This document shows, piece after piece, positions 48,756 through 62,527 of a stretch of 64,000 bases of DNA. How positions within the stretch are numbered: position 1 is the first letter of the stretch; each line of letters begins with the position of its first letter. Source of the DNA: Gordionus sp. m RMFG-2023 (taxonomy: Eukaryota; Nematomorpha; Gordioida; Chordodea; Parachordodidae); NCBI RefSeq assembly GCF_954871325.1, contig NC_088777.1, positions 47,159,366-47,223,365 on the forward strand. Reading direction: 5' to 3'. The position numbers were made by a program, and so were the translations under genes. Below the pieces are notes generated by a model, which did no database searches, was not told where the DNA came from, and worked only from the letters and a program-made list of their open reading frames with translations.

Positions 48756-50998
48756 ATTATTATTTTGAATCCCGCTTTGATTCTTCAACAAATATAAAAC
48801 CTCATACCTTTTATGAAAACGGGCAATTTTTTTTAAACGGACCTCGTGTTTCCCTCTCAACCTGAGAATTATTAACCTGTTTACTCAGTGCAATCAAACT
48901 AGCCTCTTTCTACTAACCTTGAACCGTTCTTTTTACGTGTTTCAAAATTATGCAATCTCGACTTTCGTGTCGTCTCATTTACCTAAGTCTTATTAGATAT
49001 GTTTGCTATACATAACTAGGATCAATTTATTTCCATGCCAAACATCCTTACCAATCGTCTAACACTCTAAATCATGTAACTCTGTTCTCTAAACTGTCCC
49101 ATATAAACCTTGAGTTTTGTAATTTATCCTGCAACGTTCCACAAAGTAATGCCCTCCCTTTTATCCATAAAATTTTTATTCATTTTTCTAAAATTCTTTC
49201 GAATCTTTCGCAGCTTTGAATATAATGGCCTCAATTCTTAGAAACGTCTACTAATTTAATTTCCAGTCTCCCAGTTGTAGTTTAATGAATTTACTCCCTT
49301 TTTATCTAACTCAGAACTATCCTTGAAAATGTCTCTCCCCTCCTAAACTATCATGTCTTAAACGAAAAAAGATAATATTTAAGCAATATCTGATTCAACC
49401 CTAACCTCAGTTTGCATTCCCATTTAATGTTTTATTATCAAATATATAAATATCTTTAATCATTCTCATCCTCATTCACCACTCAACCAAATACCATCAC
49501 AAAATGGCTTTTGTTATTCATTTATAATCTTTTCTAAATTGATCAGAAGATTTTTTACTCCTAAAACTTCTATGTCATTGTTAATTTTGCAAATAGTGAG
49601 CATACCACTAACTCCGATTGGTAAAAATTTTAATACAAGTAAAATTAAATTTTAAAAAATTGTAAAAATATTTATTTAAAATGGAAGGGGGGGGGGGTAC
49701 TTTTTCTGTGACTACCGGATTCTGGGAAATGCCCTTGAGTGGAGCAAGGGGATACCTTTTATCTTAATTTTATACAGAAACTTTTTATATAACATTTTTA
49801 ATTATAGCTTTTCCTATATAATATATAATTTTTCTCATTTTAAAGCGTTATACTCGCCTATCTGGATAGACACCCATCTATCCTTCTCATCATATCAGGT
49901 ACGCAATCCACTACCAAAATATAGTTCTATGGCACATAAGAACAAGGTATCACTATCTTAAGTGATGAAGAAACATCCTTTATTTATCCTATAATTTGTG
50001 GGGTGGAATCGATAAATATAGTTTGCGGGATTCCAAGATTGGCTCCAGCAGCACTATGTATCAAGACTTATTTTGAGTTTTAGATAGACTGTTTTAGGAC
50101 TTTGAACCCGAGAACAAATTTTTGACTAAAAAATAATATGGCCGAGGTGAGAATTAGACTCAAGCGTAGAATGACATAAGATATGTAATATAGAAGGTAG
50201 GAGATCTTGTAAGGCTTCAATTAGATGATAATAATTGCTGTTTTCTGGTATTTTCGATACGCAGTAGATATATAGAGTATAAAACCACCTTCATGCTTGG
50301 TTTAATATGTAGAAATAGAAAATAACTAGGAAAAATTCAGTGATAGTACTGAAAAAATCGTTAGACTATTGCAGCTAAAGACATCTCATAAAAAGATAGA
50401 TGTTGATAGGAGTGCAATTGTAAAGTTTCAGGCGGTTTCCAGAGTCGTCTTATATTTTTAAAGATTGTAAATAGCCACCTGAATAGCGATTTTCAGACTA
50501 TAAGTAATATGTGTATTTTAAAGACATCAATGTAAAAATCTATATTTTTTTTAAAAAATACTATGTCCAAAGTGCATTTCTGACTAGAATTTTTATGTTA
50601 AGCCTTTAACTATAAAACCTAATGATTGACTCATTAAGAAGTGATATCGAACAAAGGCTATCATGAGGAATCTTTTAAGCGGATGACCTATTCTCAATAG
50701 CGTGGAATTAAAGAGGATCTACTAGATAAACTTGACAGTGGACGTACACCCTGGAAACAAAGGATCTAAAAAACTAATTTTTTTCTATAAAAGGAAAATA
50801 AATGCCATTGAGCCATGTGGAATTTAGTCAAAAAACGTCGAAGTGAATTCTATTCAGTATCGCTTATGTAAAAACTGAATCTATAACGTTGTTTTTGAAG
50901 GCAAGCTGTTAACTGTGATAACTGCCAAAGATATGTTAACAATAATAATAACAATATAATAGTGTGTTAATCGGTTCTATTATTTAAATGATATGCTT
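48756..50998. other. No gene recognised
   Basis: Less AT-biased and pyrimidine-rich on the + strand around 48800-49500, possibly old antisense repeat sequence. A G11 run is at 49687. No protein block could be recognised on either strand. Confidence 0.5.
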
Positions 50999-51450
50999 CA
51001 GGCGCGTAACGGAGAATTTTCTACTGGAATGGGGGAGGGGGGGGGGGGTAATTGTTTATATTTTGAAATAGTTTTTTTTTTGAAACATCAAGAATATTTA
51101 TTGGAACTAATCATAAAATTTATTAAAAAATGATAGACTTATATTGAGTGGCAAGTGGAATTACAATAAATTTTGAACTAAATATTATATAAAGGTAGAA
51201 AGAGTTAATCAAAATATCGTTCATAAATGGAATTTAATCTTCTATGCCATTGCGCCAATTTTTCAATAGATAGTTCTTTATAAGTAAATCTCTATATATA
51301 TTAAGCAGAGCTAGTCTATTCAATCGATTCTCCTGATTTCGCACTCAGCATATTCTGTCTCTTTTATCTGAACATATCATACATTCTAGAAATTTTTGCC
51401 TGCTCAGAGTTATTAGTGAAGATAAATATAATTTTGGTTGATAAAACTTT
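50999..51450 (-). mobile_element. hAT remnant, ZMYM-type transposase C-terminus, reverse strand
   Basis: The terminus CAGGCGCGTAACGG starts at 50999 with a G-run inside it. Antisense translation of about 51230-51400 gives MLSAKSGENRLNRLALLNIY and RDLLIKNYLLKNW, the RLN-x-LALLNI end of ZMYM-type hAT transposases. The far end was not found. Confidence 0.7.
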
Positions 51451-51689
51451 TATCCAGAGGTGTTTAAGATTTTAAAAATAATGTAGAACAATCTACTTTT
51501 GCAGGATAAAATATTTATACACAAGGAAAGAAATATTTCCTTTCGATTGTTTCATTGCTTGGGTTCCACTTTATAAAGCAATGGGACATTCGAAAGGGGA
51601 GTAAAAAATAAAATGAAACCAATGACTGAGTTGGGAAATTTTATAAGGAGTGCTCTTTGACAAAAGAATCTCTCACAAAAGAAAAGGAA

Positions 51690-52118
51690 GATATACAGTT
51701 TCATAATATAACCAACTATCCTATATATTTCGGAAACATGAGCAAAATACCAGAAGAGAGGAGTTTACGATGATAATCCTGAGAACGATAGAAGAGGTAG
51801 AGGATAAGAATAGAAATACACATATACTGGAAAGTTTAAAGATAATACCCATTAAAACAAAGATCATGGTGAAAATACTTAGGTGGTATGGACTTACGAT
51901 GAGAAGGCATAGGAAATAAGGTTAAGAGTTTAGAAGTAATGAGTAAACGAAATAGAGGAAGACCAAAATTCCAATGTACCCACAAAATTAAATCAAATAA
52001 AATTAGATATAAATTGAATAAATGGATTGTAAGAATAATGTAAAATGAAAGAGATATTGAAGGGGCTTACCGAAAAAGTAGAAAGCTTAAAAGGGAAAAA
52101 TATCAAAATTAATTTTAA
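51690..52118 (+). pseudogene. RTE-like LINE 3' end fragment
   Basis: Frames contain ESLKIIPIKTKIMVKILRWY followed by MRR, then a KSLEVMSKRNRGRPKFQ block. This is the Leu-Arg-Trp-Tyr-Gly-x-x-x-Arg-Arg and Arg-Gly-Arg-Pro-Lys C-terminal tail of RTE-like LINE ORFs. The fragment at 59385-59745 is a second, better copy of the same family. Confidence 0.75.
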
Positions 52119-53149
52119 CTTTGCTAAAATTTAAAGTAGAATTCACTACGCGCCTGATATACTTAATATACAAAGTACTGCTTATCTCGCTGTCACCACA
52201 AGAATTAAATGGGATTAAGTTCCAGTAGTAGCAGATTCTATCATAACGCATAAACATACGTTCCTCAAAATCATAGGTCACATTTCCACCAGATGTCCTC
52301 CTGCCCATAACATATGGAGACATGGCCTATAAAAGTAGCTAACATAACTAAAAAAAAATGCACTTCGTTAGAATAAAATGAAATATCGGTTAAGGCCAAA
52401 AAATGGTTACGTTTAGGGAATATATGAGAATATAACTTATAATTGCTATACATATCTCTATTATAATATTAATATTCTTCTGAAAAATTGTAAGCTTTGA
52501 ATGGTATATTCATGAATAACTATTTACTATTAGAAGAAATTAAGCCTCCGAAAAAAATGATTTTCCAGAGGAAACATTCAAATACACATGTCTTCAAATA
52601 TATAATTTTCCCTGCCCTACGGACAAGAGATGTTTCTCGTGGTTAAAGAACATATTTGCGGTATTTAAAAATTTTGCAAGGATTAAATAAAGAAAATAAA
52701 ATTATACTAATTTATAACTCATTGTGCTATAATAATTTTTTAATTACATAATAGATAGTGAAAACAACCTTTTAATTAAATGTCGTTTTGATTTTTAGAT
52801 CATTTATTTTATGTATGAGTTGCAGGCGCGTACGCAGCGGGGGGGGGGCAGGAGGACAAATCCCCCCCCCCCCCCAAAGCCAAAAAATGCAGATGCCGGA
52901 TTATATTTTTCAAAAATATTATTGTTAATATTAATTTATATTTGTTAATATTTATTCTTATCTCATATATACATATATATATATATATATTTAATTACAT
53001 TTATTTATCACATTCATCTACTAAGTCATTTTATCAATCAATTTCGATTTCAAGTTTTCCTTTGTGTAATTTACCTATTATTTTCAAATTTTAGTGGCGT
53101 AATATTTATCTAAATTTCTAATAAAATAATAATTATCTCTGAAACTCCT

Positions 53150-54270
53150 TGTCAACAGGGAGAAAAAAATTGCAAGCTTGTCCAATGAGATCGAGTCTCC
53201 GCCACAGTAACAGCTATTTTGGAGTTAGAAGAGCTGATTATTAATGCTATTACTGAAATATCACAATGGCTTGAAAGAAATATTTCCTCAGAAGCAAGAA
53301 AATTATTGGATTCAATACTTATTCCAAATTTTTTTTCTCATTAGAATGTATTATTTAATTATACAACTATTTTATGTAATACTTTTCAAAAACATAACAT
53401 TGACTTGATTAAGAAGATGAGAATAGCGGAGAGCATTTTATTAGAACTCAAGGAAATAGAGCTAGTGTTGTTGAAGAATTTCATATTTTATATGTTATTG
53501 TTGAGTCAAAAGCAGAGCTATACGTGTTAAATATTTGTCCCCCTCGACTTGCAGCAAGCAAGCTCATCATCAAAACATTAATATAGGATCAGTAGAAGAG
53601 TATTATAAAACAAATGTCCCCTCTCCCAACCTTTTTCATATGGTGATAGAAAAAAAATATAAATATTTGTTATATTTTTATCATGAAGATGTTAAAATAT
53701 CTTATGATGCCTTATTAGCTGAATAACTATGATTAAAAGATTAACTATGGTTGATACAGTCCCAAAAAATGCTATGGATGCTTTTTATTTCAAACACATT
53801 TTAGATATACTCCCAATTATTAAAATGGTTATATATATTAGCAGCTCTTTAGTAAACTAATGAGAGAACATTCACTTTTTTAAGAAGAATAACAGAGCCT
53901 TGCAGAGGTACCATTTGCAGGACCAGGCCCAGATTTTTTTTAAAAACTTTTTCAGGCCCGGCCCGGCTAGCCCAGCCCGAATTTTTTAAAATAAATTATA
54001 TTTATTTTTGATATTTATAGCTAATAATGGCGATTTCAAATATTTGGTTTTAAAATATACAACTCGGCTCGGATATTTTTTCTTAAAAAATTTTCAGGCC
54101 CAGCCCGGGTGTTTTTTTAAAAAAAAATTACGAGCCCGGCCCGGGTATATTTAAAAAAATTAAAATTCGGGGGCCGGGCCTGCAAGTCTGTGAAAAACAT
54201 ACCTATGAAATACAACATCTGAAAGTAGATTGAATGATTTAAATCTTTTGAATATTCATAGACATTTAAC
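53150..54270 (+). pseudogene. ZMYM-type hAT transposase, broken and interrupted by an insertion
   Basis: A PRLA-like block precedes SKQAHHQNINIGSVEEYYKT and a P-x-x-F-H-M-V-I segment (about 53540-53725). Then comes TVPKNAMDAFYFKHILDILP, and after the inserted element ESRLNDLNLLNIHRHLT (about 54210-54270). Order matches the reverse-strand remnant at 32861-34150. It has several frame changes and stops. Confidence 0.75.
53893..54190. mobile_element. Nonautonomous hAT-like element nested in the hAT at 52823-54652
   Basis: 298 bp with GGCCCGGCCC arms. The left end CAGAGCCTTGCAGAGG aligns with the right end read inverted (CAGACTTGCAGGCCCGGCCC). Host transposase sequence resumes after it. Flanks AGAATAAC and TGAAAAAC match at 6 of 8. 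Related to 25790-26099. Confidence 0.78.
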
Positions 54271-54660
54271 GCCAAGCAAGGATTGATAAATGAAAAATTA
54301 GCTCAAAACATACAAAATACAATTATTCCTAAGAAACTTTTTGTGTATTAATTTATATTTACAACATTTAAATTTTTTATACTTTATATATTTTAAAAGC
54401 TCAAAAAATTCAAATTTCAATTTTGGGTCATTTAAGTGATTCATATCGTGGGTTATATTCACTTTATATTTTATGATTCACATTTAAATGCCGGTTTATA
54501 TATATAATTTTTTTAATTCACATTAGTTTAAAATTGTGTATTAGAAAAGTTATTAATCCTAATAAATTTATGCTTAGTATTTTTAATTAAAAATATTATT
54601 TGTTAAAAAATTTATTATCCCCCCCCAGACCAAATTCCTGCGTACGCGCCTGATGAGTTG

Positions 54661-57600
54661 ATACGGGGTTGCCACTTTGCCAGATTTTTCATGATTTGGC
54701 TCTGATTAACATTCTTTCATTTTATGCATATTTCACATCTAATTATTTTATATCATTATATTTTTCAACATTTAAATTATTTAAGAAAGTTACAACTCCT
54801 ATATAAATATTTTGTGGGTAATAGCCCACTTTTTTTTTAACCCTTTAAGTCTAATTTTAGCTAGCTAAAAAACGGCTAGGTTGATTTTTAAGCAGAAAAT
54901 ACTAATACCTCAGCTTGGAGTATTTTTTTTAATAAATATAGCTCAACATTGAAGAAAATAGAAGACACTATTTAACCCGTGACTCAATTCTTAGAATAAT
55001 TTTTTGGCACTTGCCTCTAGAATAAGCCGAATTAATCTACTTTTAACCTTTACCCAATGCTGGGGTATTAAAATAAATATATAATTAGAAGTAATAAAAA
55101 CTTTGTAAATTATAATCATGATCAAAATATTTATATATCAGGTAATTTAAGTAAAATTTATTTTCAGAAATCAGAATTATTCTAGTCAGATTTTAATTTT
55201 GTACATATTCTAAACAAACTATAATATAAATATAATAGATATAGAAGATATTAATCTATTATAAACCCTGCCGAAAATGGGGAGAAAAACGAGCTGACCG
55301 GACTATCATAGCGATATGCTGGGTGAAGTCAACCCATAAACTTAAAGTTAGGCTAAATTATATTTGTTCCATTAGACAAAAAAACTGTGCCGCTCTGAAT
55401 AGGCTATATACATATCATGGTATAGTTAAGAAAATAATAGATTCTATAACAAAGGTCTAAATAAAGTTTCAAACAAAATTTGACAAAAGTGGTGGGAAAA
55501 AATTACAATTAACTAACCTTAACTTATCAGATTCATTTGATGAGGCTTAAGAGAGATTGTTAGTTAAAGACTAACCCTTTGTAAAGAGAGAGAAAAAACA
55601 AATTATGGTGATGATGTTCATTTTATTTTATATCTGTGGGCCAGCCTGATTTGGGAAAGCAAATGTCAGATGGTCATCAGATTTCAGAGAAACGCATAGA
55701 TCATTAATTCTTCAACTAACGGATGTTTAAATATTTTTATATGGGAAAGATATTTAAGACAATATTATCTCTGATGGACATGATCGGACAAGAAAATATG
55801 AAAGCCGTAATACCGGAGATCCCTTAACCATACATAGCTAGATAAAAGGAGATGACACCAGAATTTGTTATGAAGATAGAAGACAAATAGCCAGGCCACT
55901 AACAACTTTTTAAGTTAATAGCGAGACTTACATCCGGATATAACAATCAAAGTGTTTTTTTTTAAAAAATCGTTATAGAATTTGAGTTTCTGCCATCTCA
56001 GTAAGTCAGAGTAATGAAAATAGCCATAATTGCATTGTGAATTTTAAAAAAGATTTTGATAAAATTTTTTGTAGGCATATAAAGCACACAGTGTTTCCTC
56101 TAATCGACCAATCAGATGTCAAGGAGTCTATGACCACATCTTTGTTGAGATCATTAGAAACATATTGCCTTGAATATCTCAAATGGCTAAATGGATAGCC
56201 CCATATGAGGCCATTGTTAATGTATCTAGGTGTTAAAAATGAACCCTGAGTTTAAATAAGAAGAGATTCCTTTTTTTAAGGAATTTATTTAAAAAATTTT
56301 TATCTTAATTCCCATTATCAAAATCAAATAAGAATGTTTTCATATTAATTTTTTTTTAAAAATGATTTATTTGATCTCTCAAACTGCTAAATAAAATCGT
56401 TATTTATAACCATTTACAGATGAATGGATTCATGATTAAATGACTCGAAAAAAGGGGATTTTAATTATTTTTAAATTTTTTTTTAAAAAAGATTGTTGAC
56501 TTAAAGACCGCTTCTTTTCGTCTTAATTTAATGAGTTTTTATATTTAATAAAAAACACCAAATAATATAATATATTATAACTTTTTATTTTAAATATCAA
56601 ATTTCTTGTTTAAATAAAGTTTTTTTGAAAATGATAATAAATTTTTTTGAGATTTCATTAGACAAATGAATATCGTGTCTAATTTAAAATTAAAATCTGA
56701 TAAAAATAAGTTTTTTTAAAAAATTATTAAAATAATTTTTTTCCTAACACCTGCGTCAGTTTTATTTTACCTCTGTATTAGTAAATCTTATTTATATAGA
56801 AATAGAAACTTTTTAATTTTATTTTTTTTAAAAAAAAGATTTACCTATTCTAATTTTTGTAAAGAGATTCAATTTTCCTTTTTTCAGGAACGTGCTGGCT
56901 CGGGAAGGAGCTAAAAATTATAAAATTTTGAAAATAAGGCCCAGACTTAAAGGGGTAAAAAAAAGTAGTAAAACCCTAGGTCGGGCATAAAAATAACCGA
57001 GAAGCGAAGGCTGGGAGCTCAATTCTCGACGGGGTTCTTCTGGGCCCCCCTTTTTTTAATTCAAGATATGTATCTGTGACGGGGTTAGTTATAAATCATA
57101 TCGATATGGGCCAAAGCATAATGTGGGGCAAGGTTGGACTCTTAAACAACGACCAAAACTATAAATATCAATCTCCTTTAGACAATTGTGTTGTAAACTT
57201 TTGACATAGTTTTATAAAATGGAATTTTCTATAATATTTTTTTAAAAAAAGGTACACAATATTTCATGGCGGAAATATGGTAATTTGTAGAATAACTATA
57301 CCTCTATGCATGATTAGTAGAATTGATTGGTTCAGAATACCCATGGATTCTTGAAACCCATTCGACAATACTTTTAAAATAATTATATTTTATGATTTTT
57401 GATTGGATAAAAAAAAAGAATGAAATATGGAATAACTTCAATAGCTAGAAGTGGAACCGTTCTAGAATTATTTATTTTCATTCATGAATTATTAAATGTA
57501 TTAAAGAAACTCGCTTAGAGAAAGAATCATAGAGAACAAACCAAGCCATCAAGCACTTTAAAAAATTGTAAATCTTTTGGATGTGATTATATGATCAAGG

Positions 57601-59126
57601 TAGAAACTCTGTATGTACTCAATAAAAAAACCTAGCTGATATTATGACCAACCACAATACTATTTTAAATGGCTAAGACTAATTTATATCCAATATTAAG
57701 ATAATTATTCTCATTACACCATGTTCCATCTAATGCAAAGGAATTCTATGTCTATTGCGGCGATTAATAAAATATTTCTTTAATCACATATCTACATTAG
57801 CTCCTTAAAAATTGTAATTATATGGACTTTAGGACAGTTCATGTATTTACATCAACCATATTACAGTAACCAAAAATAAATACTTGAAAAATTTGTCTTT
57901 AATTAAGAACTTATCACCCAATATGGCCTACAAGACAAGTGGATATCACTTTTCTATTTCTCATTATGATTGATCACATCATAAAAGCAATTTTGGTTAC
58001 ATTTACCTCAAATTCATCGGACTTTAAAGTTTGCATATTTCTCCTTTAAGCAATTGGCTCCAACAACTCAAAGCTTAGATTTATTATTGAGGTGTCTTCA
58101 TTAAAATAGGATTGAAAATAAATAAAAAAGAACAAGTCCATCGTCGAGAGTGTTAGAAACGCACTATCAGTTTCGTATTTATTAGATCTCCAATATCAAG
58201 GCCAACATCTTACGAATAAAGAATTCGATTAAGCTGCCTTACGAAATACTATAAGAACAACTGGACTGGATCAATACATTTAAAGGGAAAATAAGGAATG
58301 TGATATTTAATCTCTAAACCTTAATCAGATGGTAACATCAGAGACTTAATCACCCTTGCTCTTCAGGTGGAGTGGCTAATATCATAATAACCCTTCCTTT
58401 AGCACTGCCAACGAGTTAAATATAAATTTAAATGAAACAAAACGGTGGAAAAAAATTTATGAAATGCGGGGGAAAATAATCTGTAGAGATAAAAGTCTTA
58501 GGAAAATATATCTGTATATATTTATAAACTAAATATAACTACGAAAGATCATTTTTAAGGTCAAGAACTAATCTTTTCTTTTTAATCGCGCACGCATATC
58601 CAGTATGATGTTAGTAAGATAAGGAGAAGGGGGATACAGAAATTAGAGCTAGCCAATTAGCCGGAAGTCCCGGACCTAAGTCCGAATTGGGTAGGACTTG
58701 TTCCAGCAATATGCCCCCGTTCTCTCAATTAAATTTTATATATTTGTATTTGGCAAACCCCCTGACGAATTGCTAAAAAGCCTTTGAGTAAGGTGTTCAA
58801 ATCTCATTTGAAAAATATTTTAAAAAACTAATTTTTTTTTCTTCACGAGTTCATTTGGCGTTAGGAAAATAGGAATTAGAGACCCGTACGGCTAGGTCCG
58901 GCCCAAAAGCATGGCTAGCTGATATGGTTTTAAAAAATCGAGCAGGACAACTTGTGCAAAGTAGTCGAGCCATTTGTGAGAAAATCCCACGAATTTCAGT
59001 ATTTAATAAACCTTGTATAATAAAACAATATATTCTTACTTACTGAGCCAGGAGACTTGTTTAAAATTGTTTCAAAATGCATTTTCAAAATTGGCGAGAT
59101 GTCAAAATATTTAAAAACAGACACGT
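54661..59126. other. No gene recognised; possible very old repeats
   Basis: Mixed sequence. Around 57560-57620 a frame reads KSFGCDYMIKVETL, faintly like a reverse transcriptase finger motif, but nothing adjacent supports it. No other blocks were recognised. Confidence 0.45.
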
Positions 59127-59134
59127 GTTATAAT

Positions 59135-59310
59135 TAGTGTTGTTAAACGGCTCGATTTGAGCCGATTTATAAAAAAAAGGCTAACTCAATAGTATATCCA
59201 GAAAAGTATTAGGCAAGCCTGAAGATTTTGCTCATAGTTGACACAAAGGTTTGAACATCTATTAGCAAAATCTCATGGCTTAGGTAATATTTTTCTGGCT
59301 AAAATAACTA
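59135..59310. mobile_element. TAGTGTTG-family MITE lacking its right inverted repeat, exact target duplication
   Basis: 176 bp that starts TAGTGTTG but ends AAAATAACTA. Perfect 8-bp duplications GTTATAAT occur at 59127-59134 and 59311-59318. Confidence 0.9.
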
Positions 59311-59384
59311 GTTATAATTAAAAAATATTAACATTCATTTAATTTATATATATATATTTTCCTCTCTTTTAGCTTTCACCTTTT

Positions 59385-59745
59385 CTACTTCTTCATATTG
59401 GCTCTAACTTTATGGCCCCATTGAAGTTTTGGCCTTCCTCTTTTACGTTTACCCATCACTTCCAAACTCTCAACCTTATTTCTTATGTAATTCATAGGCC
59501 TTCTCATTGTATGCCCATACCACCTAAGTTTGTTTGCCATTATCTTAGTCTTAATGGGCACTACCTTTAAACTACCTAGTTATCTTGTACTTCGCACCTT
59601 ATCCTTTCTTGTTACCCCAGAAATCATCCTCAGCATTCTCATCTCCATAGTTTGTAGACTTCTCTCGTCTGATTCTTTGGTTGGTCATGTTTCCGAACTA
59701 TATAGAATAGTTGGTTGTATTATGAAACTGTTAATTTTTTTACAG
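59385..59745 (-). pseudogene. RTE-like LINE 3' end, reverse strand
   Basis: Antisense translation gives MRMLRMISGVTRKDKVRSTR, then LGSLKVVPIKTKIMANKLRW, then YGHTMRRPMNYIRNKVESLE and VMGKRKRGRPKLQWGHKVRA before a stop. It is nearly continuous with about two in-frame stops, so younger than the copy at 51690. The upstream ORF is absent, as in a 5'-truncated insertion. Confidence 0.85.
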
Positions 59746-60577
59746 AATTATTTTTTAGAAGACTTTTACTTTTATGCCTATTATCTTTCCTCAGTTTTTT
59801 TGGTCGAGTTTTTCTTCCCTATACTTATTTTTGTTTTTTACGATTTCATTTATATATATATAAATAAGATTCTTATATAGTTAACCAAATTTAAATAGCG
59901 AAACGGAATAAGACTATAAATAATTATTTCTATTTCTATTTCTATTTTATTTAAATTTATTTTTAAAATAAAGAAATTTTCACTCAATTAATAATAAAAA
60001 CCTCGTTAATTTTATTAGGTTTTTAAATTTTTATTTTTAATTTTACCAAACCCCCTTTTTTTTATACATAGTTATATAATATTATAATATTTAAAATATA
60101 CTAAAAAGCAAAGAAAAAAAGATAAATAAAAATAGGTGTCTTAATAAAAATTTAAAATTTCCTCATATATTTTCCTTTCTTTTTTAATATAGTTAAAATA
60201 TATATTTTTTTTTTGTTTTTTTTTATTAGGTGGGTAACCTTAATCTAAAAAAATAATGGGAATATTAATTTAATTCGCTTTAAGAAGTTTCCATTTTATA
60301 ATATCTTAAAGAAACGCTTGTCACTTTTATAGGATTTTAAATCTTGATATCCCTCCGAAAAACGGTTAAAGCGGACGTTGATAAACTGTAATATCAGTTT
60401 GAATTAAGTAGCATCACTAGGAAGGAGGGGGAAGATGAGGTAAAATAATTTGCCTTTTTACCACGCCTATAAGATAAGGGTTAACGACAACCACACCTTT
60501 AATTTGTGCAAAGCGGAATGAGGTTTTTTCAAATAATTAAAGACCCCTCCCACCCCATTGATAATGGTTTTTAAATA

Positions 60578-60785
60578 GAGTATTGTTAAACGGCTCGTAA
60601 GGTGATTTTTAAAAACGGCTAACTCAATATTTCATCTAGAAAAATATTACGCAAGCCTGTGTTTGTAGAAGGAACAAAGGTTTGGACATCTATTAACGAA
60701 ATCTCTTAGGATATATTTTTCTGGTTGACATATTGAGATAGCCGTTTTTAAAAATCGGCTCAAAACGAGTCGTTTAACAACACTT
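60578..60785. mobile_element. hAT-type MITE, TAGTGTTG family
   Basis: About 208 bp with both inverted arms present and ends reading GAGTATTG...CAACACTT. The flanks match only at 6 of 8. Confidence 0.85.
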
Positions 60786-61480
60786 ATAAAATATGCGTCA
60801 TTTATATTTGCTCTGAGGATCATTTAGAAACTCCTAATTATATAAATAAGTATATATTATAATATTAATTGAATGTTCTAAAAAATTCCCTTCTTTTCTA
60901 CTTGACCCCTGGGCCGCTCTCTTCTCTCTGATGAATTTTCATTAAAAATTATTCGAAAAATTATCTCTTTTGAAGGGTAATCATCTTATCGAGTAGAGGT
61001 TTTACTTCTAGCAGTAAAAATTACATTTAAATTCTTCGTCTAGTTGCCTTTTCCGTTTTTACCTCGTCACGAACTGTCATCTCAGTGTCAATTCTGACTC
61101 AATAATTAAAAGCTATAACTGACTATGAATGGCTTGAAGAAATACCCAGTTCTGACCTAAAGTCGCTCCTCATGGCAGAACAATTTTGAATATCTATCGC
61201 ATACCTATGTTACAATAATACTATCTAATTGCGTTAATTGTGGTAAATTAAAAATAATGAAAATATTCTCAAACTATCTGAGAATCACTTCCTTCCTTTG
61301 ATATCTTCACACCTTTTATTAATTATTTTTTTTTCGTAGTCCTATTTTTAATCACTCTTTTGGATACTATATTTAGTCATTCCTTTTTATAGAAATATGG
61401 ATTTATTGCACTATTTTTTATCCGATGTTTAAATTTCTTCAATATAATATATATTTTTTAAAAGATTTGACTATACATAG

Positions 61481-62527
61481 GCCACTTCCAAACTCAACGT
61501 CTTTTTCAAAGCAATAAATAACAAATTCAGCTTAATAGTTGTGTGCTTCCAAACAAAAGTTTTTTTAATGTTTATGATTTTACATTTATTTTAATTACAA
61601 AGCTTGATTTTTTTTAACGATTAAAATGGATAATTATTTTTATAATAATATTCAATAAATGAAATGATTTTAGGGGAAATTTTGTATCTGATTTGATAAA
61701 TTTTGTAGAGGCTCATGACGATTTATGATTAATGTAATGATAATTATCTTAATAGATTATTGGTCGTTGAACTATGGACATTATGTACTAAAAGGTAGAA
61801 CAAGACTTTATATAAATCACCTAATGTTGACTACTTTATAATAAGAATTTTTAATCAATGGACTTTTTAATTAAATACTATTTATTAGTAAGCATTAATA
61901 TATGAATCTTAATATTTATAATATATAAAATAATTAATATTTCTTTTTATAAATCAAAACAACATAAATCTTTATTTTAATAAAATTATTTATTTTATGT
62001 TCTCTAGTTGGAACGCATATGAATATCTTTTAAAGTTTTCAGCATCACATTCCTTTGGAATGATAGAGGCAATGCGACATTTGCTTATTCTGCTACTATA
62101 GGATAGTTAAGAGTTAAATTATAACTTGATCCTCCTGTTCTTAAGTATCTTAGATGGTTTATATATTTTAATAACTAAATATATCACCTTAAAGTGTAAC
62201 AAATTGTCTAGGAGATATTGTTGTTTTTGCATTTGTTTGTATATGCATAATTTAATTTTCAATTTTGTTAAGTATGTAATAGAAAACATTCCTGGATAGT
62301 CCAAGATAGTGAAAAATTGGGAATCATTTAAATTGATATCGTTCATATACATACTCTTTAATTTACACTTACTTTTTGTTTTTTTATAATGTCTCAAAAT
62401 AAAATATCTTGTTATAAGACTTATTTGTATAAAAAACAGCTTTATAGTTGTTTGATGGGAAGAAAAAAATATTGCGAAAAACGTTCTTCGGAAAACGTTC
62501 TAAAAAAACGTCGTGTTTGGAAGTGGC
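61481..62527. mobile_element. 1.05-kb TIR element of unknown class
   Basis: The ends GCCACTTCCAAACTCAACGT and, read inverted from the right, GCCACTTCCAAACACGACGT match at 18 of 20. A second CTTCCAAAC copy lies just inside the left end. Two antisense frames (62384-62596, 62119-62397) have no recognisable domain and low-complexity composition. No clear target duplication. Confidence 0.7.

Larger units (their letters stand above)
52823..54652 (+). mobile_element. hAT transposon remnant, 1,830 bp, exact target duplication
   Basis: The ends are CAGGCGCGTACGCAG and its exact inverse CTGCGTACGCGCCTG, with poly-G/poly-C just inside. Perfect 8-bp duplications ATGAGTTG occur at 52815-52822 and 54653-54660. 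The interior carries ZMYM-type transposase blocks, and a second element is inserted near its 3' part. Confidence 0.96.

Noticed and set aside
57560-57620. Reverse transcriptase-like motif SFGCDYMIKVE
   Set aside because: A single weak motif with no supporting neighbours in any frame.
59530-59880. 116-codon + strand frame
   Set aside because: Its first half is the complement of the antisense LINE tail and its second half is AT-rich low-complexity sequence.
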